A stretch of DNA of 12,094 bases, from NCBI GenBank assembly GCA_002353835.1, contig DEKL01000018.1, positions 1 to 12,094 of the forward strand, given 5' to 3'. The stretch is from Alphaproteobacteria bacterium UBA2723 (GTDB lineage: Bacteria > Pseudomonadota > Alphaproteobacteria > RF32 > CAG-239). Under the pieces are notes generated by a model that saw only the letters and a list, made by a program, of their open reading frames with translations, was not told the origin of the DNA and did no database searches. Of the stretch, positions 7,482 to 12,094 are shown piece after piece; position 1 is the first letter of the stretch, and each line of letters opens with the position of its first letter. Both the position numbers and the translations under genes were made by a program.

Positions 7482-8331
7482 CCCCATCTCCTTTTGTTTT
7501 AACGGATTTAGCTTTGCGTGAGCCGCTCTTTTCTGCAACAACTTTTTTATTCATACCGTCAGCCGCGGCTAATTTAATTTCTTTATCGGTAACCGCATTA
7601 TCTATTTTCATCTCTTTGGGTTTGCCCTTGCTTTGCGGTACTTTATAGAAGAAATCATACATCTTAAAGTAAACAACCGTCATAAAAACTAAGGCAATGT
7701 CACGGATAAACTCTGCGGCTAAAACGTTTACTTTTAAGAAGAAACAAACGACAACAAGGCAATACATTAAAGCAAACGCAATCGCTGCCACCACAGAAAT
7801 CTTAACAATATTACCTTTCGTTTTGGCAAAAGCGGTCAGGGTAGAGCGGTTTTTCCCCGTAATTTCCGAAATAAAAGCAAAAGACGGAATTAAGAAGAAA
7901 ATGATAAACAGCCAAAAGATAAACAGATATTTTATTATCTGCCAAATACTGCTGTTAAGAACGGCATAAATAAAGTCAGAAGCATCAGCAAAAAGATGCC
8001 TTGTAAGACTAAGTGCGATATTAATTCCGAACGTACAGATTAAAATCGCCGCCAAAAACAGCATAATCGCGGTAATAAAACGCAATCCTGCCGCCGTAAA
8101 AACATGAAAATCCAAAATGATTTGCTGTTTATAAAAGCATCCGGCGGCAAAATAAAGAAACAGATAGTAATAAACGAGCATCACCAGTCTGAAAGAAGAC
8201 AGCCCGATGAACATAGGTAATAAACTGCCCAAGAAATAAAACAGGACAAGAAAAGCAAAGGCCGTCAGATGACCGACCACATATTTATAGGCATTAACAT
8301 AAACTTTTCTGACTGATAATTTCTCTTGCAT
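7465..8331 (-). CDS. Six-helix integral membrane protein of unknown function
   Basis: I do not recognise the family. The 288-residue product has about six hydrophobic segments, near residues 22-42, 47-65, 84-108, 130-154, 174-198 and 205-222. A lysine-rich soluble tail of some 60 residues follows. The general layout, with a basic N-terminus and polar ITGKNRSTLTAF before the fifth helix, resembles small YciC/DUF-type membrane proteins, but I see no diagnostic motif. It begins 7 bases after the accC stop, with an AGG overlapping that stop as a modest ribosome site. It overlaps the DUF805 gene by 17 bases. This places it in the accB-accC operon and makes co-function with the DUF805 protein plausible but unproven. 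Confidence 0.7.
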   Translation of the reverse strand: MQEKLSVRKVYVNAYKYVVGHLTAFAFLVLFYFLGSLLPMFIGLSSFRLVMLVYYYLFLYFAAGCFYKQQIILDFHVFTAAGLRFITAIMLFLAAILICTFGINIALSLTRHLFADASDFIYAVLNSSIWQIIKYLFIFWLFIIFFLIPSFAFISEITGKNRSTLTAFAKTKGNIVKISVVAAIAFALMYCLVVVCFFLKVNVLAAEFIRDIALVFMTVVYFKMYDFFYKVPQSKGKPKEMKIDNAVTDKEIKLAAADGMNKKVVAEKSGSRKAKSVKTKGDGDVNQG

Positions 8332-8338
8332 ATCAAAC

Positions 8339-9682
8339 CTATTTGTTGCGTTTATCCATATATTCCGTCAACCAGTGAATATTATACTGCCCGTCAATAA
8401 ACTCGTTCTGCGAGATAATTTCCTGATGGAGCGGAATAGTTGTTTTAACCCCCATGATGATAAATTCTTCCAAAGCACGGCGCAAACGCATTAAAGCCGC
8501 ATTACGCGTTTTGGCATGAACAATCAATTTGGCAATCATACTGTCATAATAAGGCGGGATGGAATATCCGGAATAAATTTCTGAATCCACACGAATACCT
8601 AAACCGCCCGGCGCATGCCACTCGGTAATTTTACCCGGACAAGGAGCAAACGTTTCCGGATCTTCCGCATTGATACGACACTCAATTGCGTGTCCTCTGA
8701 ATTGGACATCATCTTGTGTATAACCCAGTGCGGCGCCGGAGGCAATACGAATTTGCTCTTTGACAATATCAATACCGGAAACAGCTTCCGTAATCGGGTG
8801 TTCCACCTGCAAACGCGTATTCATCTCCAAGAAATAGAACTTGCCGTCCTCATACATAAATTCAAGCGTGCCGGCATTCTGGTAACCGATTTTCTTAATT
8901 GCTTTGCAAACAATGTCACCGATTTCTTTTCTTTGAGATTGGTTAAGCGCCGGAGACGGACATTCTTCAATCACTTTTTGATGATTACGTTGAATAGAGC
9001 AGTCTCTTTCGCCCAAATGGATAACATTACCGTATTTATCCGCCAAAATCTGCATTTCAATATGACGCGGGTGCTGCAAATACTTTTCCATATAAACCAC
9101 ATCAGACGGAAAAGCCGCCTTTGCTTCAGCTTTAGCCATGGTATAAGCCTCGCCGATATCATCATCGGAGAAAGCAACTTTCATACCTTTACCGCCGCCG
9201 CCGTCTTTGGCTTTAATAATAACCGGATAACCGATTTTATTAGCCCACTCCTTAGCGTGTTCAACACTTTCCAAGGCCTCAGACCCCGGAGTAATCGGAA
9301 GACCTGCCTCAATAGCGGCTTGTCGTGCGGTAATTTTATCGCCCAAAAGACGCATTTGTTCGGCAGTCGGTCCGATAAAAGTAATACCATGCAATTCAAC
9401 CATTTCGGCAAAATCAGCATTTTCAGATAAGAAACCGAAACCGGGGTGAATAGCATCAGCGCCGGTAATGAGTGCGGCCGAAATAATCGCCTGTTTATTC
9501 AAATAAGAGTCGGAAGAACGTGCCGGCCCGATACAAACGGCCTCATCAGCCAAACGCACGTGCATGGCATTGGCATCAGCCTCGGAATGGACGGCAACGG
9601 TACGAATACCCATTTCCCGACAAGCTCTGTGAATTCTTAAAGCAACTTCACCGCGATTTGCAATTAAAACTTTTTCAAACAT
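8339..9682 (-). CDS. accC: Acetyl-CoA carboxylase, biotin carboxylase subunit AccC
   Basis: AccC uses ATP and bicarbonate to carboxylate the biotin carried by AccB, the first half-reaction of malonyl-CoA synthesis for fatty acids. The 447-residue length matches the family. The N-terminal biotin carboxylase fold starts FEKVLIANRGE. ATP-grasp residues are in place: Lys116, Lys159 and the glycine-rich loop GGGGKGM at 161-167. HIE lies at 207-209, and the catalytic stretch EMNTRLQVEHP is at 286-296, with Glu286 and Arg290 matching Glu288 and Arg292 of the E. coli enzyme. The ATG at 9682 begins exactly at the conserved N-terminus. AAAGG lies about 10 bases upstream. The 20-base gap to accB indicates the usual accBC operon. 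Confidence 0.98.
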   Translation of the reverse strand: MFEKVLIANRGEVALRIHRACREMGIRTVAVHSEADANAMHVRLADEAVCIGPARSSDSYLNKQAIISAALITGADAIHPGFGFLSENADFAEMVELHGITFIGPTAEQMRLLGDKITARQAAIEAGLPITPGSEALESVEHAKEWANKIGYPVIIKAKDGGGGKGMKVAFSDDDIGEAYTMAKAEAKAAFPSDVVYMEKYLQHPRHIEMQILADKYGNVIHLGERDCSIQRNHQKVIEECPSPALNQSQRKEIGDIVCKAIKKIGYQNAGTLEFMYEDGKFYFLEMNTRLQVEHPITEAVSGIDIVKEQIRIASGAALGYTQDDVQFRGHAIECRINAEDPETFAPCPGKITEWHAPGGLGIRVDSEIYSGYSIPPYYDSMIAKLIVHAKTRNAALMRLRRALEEFIIMGVKTTIPLHQEIISQNEFIDGQYNIHWLTEYMDKRNK

Positions 9683-9702
9683 AAAAAAGAGCCTTTCAAA
9701 GT

Positions 9703-10185
9703 TTATTCAATTACAATCAACGGCTCGCCATATTCAACCGGATCGCCGGATTCAACTAAAATTTTCGTTACTTTACCGCTTTTGTGTGCCTTAACCGGAT
9801 TAAAGGTTTTCATAGCTTCAACCAAACAAACGGTATCGCCCTCAACCACATTATCTCCCGGTTTAACATAGTTAGCTGTTTTCGGGTCTGCGGAAAGGTA
9901 AACCACACCAACCATCGGTGATTTAACAGCATTCGGGCTGTTGGTATAATCTTCATCAGCAGAGCTTTGAGCTGTTTCTGCCGGTGCTTGCGGAGCTGCT
10001 GTCGGCGCCGGTGACGGAGCCAATGCCGGTTGTGCCGGAACATAAGCCGTTGCTGTTGCCCCGACCGGATTTCTGCTCAAAGAGATTCTGCAGCTTTCAT
10101 CTTCGTATTCTAATTCTGTTAAATTTGTTTTATCCAAGATTTCGGCTAGTCTGCTTATTATTTTTGTATCCAATGGATTAGACAT
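9703..10185 (-). CDS. accB: Acetyl-CoA carboxylase, biotin carboxyl carrier protein AccB
   Basis: AccB carries the covalently bound biotin between AccC and the carboxyltransferase. The 160-residue product has a helical N-terminal part, then a flexible Ala/Pro-rich linker at about residues 42-75. The C-terminal biotinyl domain has the attachment motif EAMKTFNP, and Lys126 is the biotinylated residue. The thumb-containing region before it (DPKTANYVKPGD) is typical of bacterial BCCP. I chose the ATG at 10185 because AGAGGA lies 5 bases upstream and the protein then starts like other AccBs; an upstream extension to 10275 has no ribosome site. It heads the minus-strand operon. I see no convincing sigma-70 promoter for it in the gap shared with the divergent motor gene. 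Confidence 0.97.
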   Translation of the reverse strand: MSNPLDTKIISRLAEILDKTNLTELEYEDESCRISLSRNPVGATATAYVPAQPALAPSPAPTAAPQAPAETAQSSADEDYTNSPNAVKSPMVGVVYLSADPKTANYVKPGDNVVEGDTVCLVEAMKTFNPVKAHKSGKVTKILVESGDPVEYGEPLIVIE

Positions 10186-10307
10186 AGTTATCCTCTCATT
10201 AAAAATTAAATCTTCCGTAACTATTAGCTCATCTTTTAAAAAATACAAGCTTTTTCTTTGAACACTCCCCAACAATGCACAAAAAACGCATATTTAAGAA
10301 GATTTTA

Positions 10308-10335
10308 TTGCTTTTCTAAACTTTTTGCATATAAT
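10308..10335 (+). promoter_or_regulatory. Promoter of the FtsK-like motor gene
   Basis: TTGCTT (10308-10313), a 16-base spacer and a perfect TATAAT (10330-10335) predict a transcript start near 10342, about 33 bases before the ATG at 10375. This also supports the internal start codon over the upstream TTG at 10258, which would precede the transcript. Confidence 0.65.
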
Positions 10336-10374
10336 CGCCATAAATTGGAACTTTTAAGCAAAGAAGGAACGATT

Positions 10375-11628
10375 ATGGCAGATTTAGAAACAGCGTTGCA
10401 AAATTACGGTATAAACGGCAAAATCATCTCAGAGACGCGCGGTCCGTTATTAAAGATTGTAGAATTTGAACCGGCACCGGGTACCAAATTAAAGAATATC
10501 ACGACATCATTGGAAGATATAAGGCGGGAATTAGGCGTGACCTCGTTGCGAGCCGAACCGGCAGAAGATAGCAATGCCATTTTGTTTGAGATTCCGGCAG
10601 ATAATTTTGAAACGGTTGATTTTAAGGCCATATTATCTTCGGAAGCCTTTAAGAAGGCAGCTGGAAAGTATGCTTTGCCGATATGTTTAGGCGCAGATAT
10701 CAAAGGCGAGCCGTTATTTGCCGATTTAGCCAAAATGCCACATTTATTGATAGGCGGTACGACAGGTTCCGGTAAGTCGGTGGGGTTAAACACGTTTATT
10801 TTATCTTTGATTGCCGCCAAAAAGCCTTCAGAAGTTAAGTTTGTGATGATAGACCCCAAAAAGATAGAGTTTAGCATTTACAACAATCAAAATTACATGT
10901 ACGGTCCGGTTATCACTGAGAGTTATGATGCGGTTCAAGCCTTATCGTTATTGGCACAAGAGATGGACAGGCGGTATGATGTTTTTGCCGAGAATATGGT
11001 TAAAAATTTATCGGAATATCATGATAAAATAGGTCAGGATTTACCCTACATTGTTTGTGTGATTGACGAGTTTGCCGATTTAATGGCGACAGATAAGAAC
11101 GTTGAAAAAGATGTAATGCGGTTAGCACAAAAGGCGAGGGCAGCCGGTATTCATTTAATGTTAGCGACACAACGTCCGTCTGTTGATGTGGTGACCGGTG
11201 TATTAAAAGCCAATTTCCCGACCAGATTAGCTTATAAGGTTGCCTCAAGAGTAGATTCGCAAACAATTTTGGACACGCCGGGAGCGGAAAATCTGATTGG
11301 TAGGGGTGATTGTTTATTTTTAGCATCGGACGGCAATTTAAAACGGTTGCATGGCGCGTTTATGCCGGATGAGGGCATAGCCGAGATGTTAAAGCCGTTT
11401 TTCGGTAAGGTAAGGGCATGGAATTTCCCGAAGAAGGAGGAAGCGCAAGCGGTTGCCGTAAAAAATGAGACAACTGTTGTCAAGAAGGAAGAAAACATTT
11501 TTAAGCGGTGTTGGAATTTTTGGTGGAAATTAGGGGTTAGGGAGCGTCAGCGGATAATTAAGATTGTTACCGTTGTCGGTGCGTGGTTATTAGCGCAGAT
11601 GGAAGCCAAGAGTCACAAAAGAAAGTAA
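10375..11628 (+). CDS. Stand-alone FtsK/SpoIIIE-type DNA motor lacking the membrane and gamma domains
   Basis: FtsK/SpoIIIE proteins are hexameric ATP-driven double-stranded DNA pumps. This 417-residue form contains the alpha part (about residues 5-110) and the RecA-like beta part. Walker A is GGTTGSGKS at 127-135 and Walker B VCVIDEFADL at 227-236. The conserved ATQRPSVDVVTG lies at 264-275, and the subunit-interface block with TILDTPGAENLIGRGD at 297-312. It differs from full FtsK (usually about 800 residues) in having no N-terminal membrane helices and no C-terminal winged-helix gamma domain. After residue 352 come a charged linker, a Trp-rich basic stretch and a short hydrophobic helix (about 393-407) with a basic end. 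All ATPase motifs are intact, so it is probably active. The ATG at 10375 has GAAGGAA just upstream and a well-placed promoter. It is likely a paralogue of a full FtsK elsewhere, so I withhold the symbol ftsK. Confidence 0.88.
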   Translation: MADLETALQNYGINGKIISETRGPLLKIVEFEPAPGTKLKNITTSLEDIRRELGVTSLRAEPAEDSNAILFEIPADNFETVDFKAILSSEAFKKAAGKYALPICLGADIKGEPLFADLAKMPHLLIGGTTGSGKSVGLNTFILSLIAAKKPSEVKFVMIDPKKIEFSIYNNQNYMYGPVITESYDAVQALSLLAQEMDRRYDVFAENMVKNLSEYHDKIGQDLPYIVCVIDEFADLMATDKNVEKDVMRLAQKARAAGIHLMLATQRPSVDVVTGVLKANFPTRLAYKVASRVDSQTILDTPGAENLIGRGDCLFLASDGNLKRLHGAFMPDEGIAEMLKPFFGKVRAWNFPKKEEAQAVAVKNETTVVKKEENIFKRCWNFWWKLGVRERQRIIKIVTVVGAWLLAQMEAKSHKRK

Positions 11629-11629
11629 G

Positions 11630-11697
11630 GGTGTGCAAGCACACCGCGCCGCGCGCAGCGGTGCCTGTGCGGCATGAGCACACAGCCGTAAGGCTGT
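11630..11697. repeat. GC-rich cluster of small palindromes directly after the motor gene
   Basis: Starting one base after the stop codon, this stretch is much richer in G and C than its surroundings and is nearly all self-complementary. GGTGTGC (11630-11636) pairs with GCACACC (11639-11645). CACCGC (11642-11647) pairs with GCGGTG (11658-11663). TGTGC (11666-11670) pairs with GCACA (11678-11682). ACAGCC (11682-11687) pairs with GGCTGT (11692-11697) around a GTAA tetraloop of the GNRA type. Several pairings compete for the same bases. It could be a dispersed palindromic repeat or a structured 3' end protecting the motor mRNA. Confidence 0.6.
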
Positions 11698-11772
11698 AAA
11701 GGCGCACCAAGACAAAGTAAAAAATTAAGGGCAGGCGTGAAAGGCTTGCCCTTAATTTTTTAGTGCGCCTTT
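11698..11772. terminator. Strong intrinsic terminator nested in a larger inverted repeat
   Basis: A perfect 15-base stem pairs 11719-11733 (AAAAAATTAAGGGCA) with 11747-11761 (TGCCCTTAATTTTTT) around a 13-base loop. It ends in six T, and in six T on the other strand, so it should work in both directions. An outer perfect 10-base inverted repeat, AAAGGCGCAC (11698-11707) and GTGCGCCTTT (11763-11772), encloses it. It is the likely end of the motor gene transcript. Confidence 0.85.
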
Positions 11773-11796
11773 GTTACCTTTAAGCAGATATTCACA

Positions 11797-11823
11797 TTGA
11801 TAATATAACCAATAAGGTATAAA
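11797..11823 (+). promoter_or_regulatory. Possible promoter of the candidate structured RNA
   Basis: TTGATA (11797-11802) and TATAAA (11818-11823) are separated by 15 bases, slightly short. They follow the strong terminator of the motor gene and precede a structured stretch that ends in another terminator, which makes a separate transcript plausible. The region is AT-rich, so chance is possible. Confidence 0.33.
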
Positions 11824-11858
11824 ACGAAAGCATCGTCATGGAACTTTTTACAGAAGTC

Positions 11859-11872
11859 GTGGCCAGAGAGGG
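11859..11872. repeat. Copy of a tRNA 3' end (14-base direct repeat, left copy)
   Basis: GTGGCCAGAGAGGG here is identical to bases 12071-12084, which form the acceptor and T-stem end of the minus-strand tRNA at the window edge. The starts of the two copies are 212 bases apart. Next to this copy the sequence no longer matches a tRNA T-arm, so this is a fragment and not a second tRNA gene. Such duplications commonly mark integration next to a tRNA, but no integrase is present. Confidence 0.6.
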
Positions 11873-12010
11873 CTCGCAGGAACGCTAGTTCCGAGAGCTA
11901 TAGCAGTTGTTAGCTTGTTGAAAACAAGCGTTACAACTGGCTTGTCCGAAGCGAAGTTAGTGCGCGCAAAAAAGCGCACACTTACGAAGCAAGCGAACCC
12001 CTTGGGGTGA

Positions 12011-12021
12011 GATCCCCTCTC
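12011..12021. repeat. Inverted copy of the tRNA T-arm motif
   Basis: GATCCCCTCTC here is the exact reverse complement of GAGAGGGGATC at 12078-12088 within the tRNA. With the bases before it, it reads GGGGTGAGATCCCC, like a T-arm with an altered loop. It is also one side of the closing stem of the candidate RNA. Confidence 0.5.
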
Positions 12022-12034
12022 GCAAATAATGTAC

Positions 12035-12066
12035 AAAAAAGGACACCATAAAGGTGTCCTTTTTTT
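12035..12066. terminator. Bidirectional intrinsic terminator after the right-end tRNA
   Basis: AAAAAAGGACACC (12035-12047) pairs perfectly with GGTGTCCTTTTTT (12053-12065) around the loop ATAAA. On the minus strand it lies just downstream of the tRNA CCA end and finishes with six T. On the plus strand it finishes with seven T and would end any transcript from 11830 before it runs antisense into the tRNA. Confidence 0.88.
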
Positions 12067-12068
12067 AA

Positions 12069-12094
12069 TGGTGGCCAGAGAGGGGATCGAACCC
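12069..12094 (-). tRNA. tRNA 3' end with encoded CCA, amino acid not determinable (cut by window edge)
   Basis: On the minus strand the last 26 bases read as a tRNA 3' end. There is part of a T-stem (GGG), the T-loop TTCGATC, T-stem CCCTC, acceptor strand TCTGGCC, discriminator A and an encoded CCA (12071-12069). The 5' acceptor strand should therefore be GGCCAGA. The anticodon lies outside the window. An intrinsic terminator follows immediately, supporting a transcribed gene. Confidence 0.85.

Larger units (their letters stand above)
11830..12066 (+). ncRNA. Candidate structured non-coding RNA or palindromic element, unidentified
   Basis: No open frame here looks like a real protein gene. 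The bases fold into a multi-branched structure. A closing stem pairs GAGAGGG (11866-11872) with CCCTCTC (12015-12021), extended by CTC/GAG (11873-11875 with 12009-12011). Inside are hairpin GGAAC/GTTCC (11879-11892), a long hairpin CAGTTGT + GCTTGTT with its complement (11904-11939), and a third arm (11940-11994) topped by GTGCGC/GCGCAC. A small hairpin ACCCC/GGGGT (11997-12008) completes it. GGGG at 12004-12007 can pair with CCCC on either side. A possible promoter precedes it and a terminator with seven T ends it. It does not match tmRNA, RNase P RNA, SRP RNA or 6S RNA as I know them. It may instead be a dispersed palindromic repeat that is not a gene. Confidence 0.35.

Noticed and set aside
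8615..9430. Long open frame (271 codons) on the plus strand opposite accC
   Set aside because: It lies wholly inside the strongly conserved accC gene in antisense. Its translation shows no domain or plausible composition, and the same bases are fully explained by accC.
10186..10275. Longer N-terminus for AccB
   Set aside because: AGAGGA stands 5 bases before the ATG at 10185, and AccB proteins start at this point.
10258..10374. Upstream TTG start extending the FtsK-like protein by 39 residues
   Set aside because: The extension precedes the best promoter and lacks a ribosome site, while the ATG at 10375 has GAAGGAA in the right place. The extra residues do not form membrane helices that would restore a full FtsK.
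10404..10877. 157-codon open frame on the minus strand
   Set aside because: It is antisense to the FtsK-like motor gene, including its Walker A region, and has no recognisable features or ribosome site.
11848..12036. 62-codon open frame on the minus strand
   Set aside because: It runs through the stems of a highly palindromic region and contains a tRNA fragment. The translation looks random.
11830..12066. tmRNA, RNase P RNA, SRP RNA or 6S RNA
   Set aside because: I looked for a tag-coding frame with a tRNA-like half, the conserved RNase P core, the SRP GGAA-loop region and a single long 6S-type hairpin with a central bubble. None fits.
11859..12084. Integrative element with att sites at a tRNA
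   Set aside because: The 14-base direct repeat is suggestive, but only 212 bases separate the copies and there is no integrase. At most this is a scar or a tiny palindromic element.
1..12094. CRISPR array, transposase or phage genes
   Set aside because: No regularly spaced identical direct repeats, no DDE/HUH/serine or tyrosine recombinase motifs and no phage structural proteins were seen on either strand.

Overview
The window is AT-rich, densely packed and bacterial. The lipid A genes (lpxI next to lpxB), the AccB/AccC pair and the encoded CCA of the right-hand tRNA point to a Gram-negative bacterium. LpxI in place of LpxH, adjacent to lpxB, suggests an Alphaproteobacterium. The low GC and the unfamiliar accessory genes suggest an uncultured, probably host-associated lineage; that last step is inference. 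No virus, plasmid, transposase, integrase or CRISPR array is visible.

Layout. (1) Bases 1-38 hold the 5' half of an initiator tRNA on the minus strand, with its own promoter. (2) Bases 181-4165 form a plus-strand operon lpxI-lpxB-comEC. Each junction is a 4-base start/stop overlap, and a bidirectional terminator follows. (3) Bases 4219-10185 are all minus strand. In transcription order they are accB, accC, an unknown six-helix membrane protein, a DUF805-type membrane protein, a membrane-anchored protein with two glycosyltransferase-like halves, and a small helical-repeat protein with its own promoter. The first five are tightly spaced or overlapping and look like one operon. (4) Divergent from accB, with its own promoter, is a short FtsK/SpoIIIE-type motor gene (10375-11628) that lacks both the N-terminal membrane domain and the C-terminal DNA-reading domain. 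(5) Bases 11629-12094 have no protein gene. They hold nested palindromes, a terminator, a candidate structured RNA, a second bidirectional terminator and the 3' end of another minus-strand tRNA.

Working together: LpxI and LpxB catalyse consecutive steps of lipid A synthesis. AccB and AccC form the biotin half of acetyl-CoA carboxylase, which feeds fatty acid synthesis and so the same envelope. The membrane proteins and glycosyltransferase-like protein behind accC may also serve the envelope, but only gene order supports that.

Most of the window is ordinary housekeeping. The less ordinary parts are the stripped-down FtsK motor, the internally duplicated glycosyltransferase, the helical-repeat protein, and the palindromic region at the right end with its three copies of a tRNA 3'-end motif. 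No complete novel system is demonstrated.
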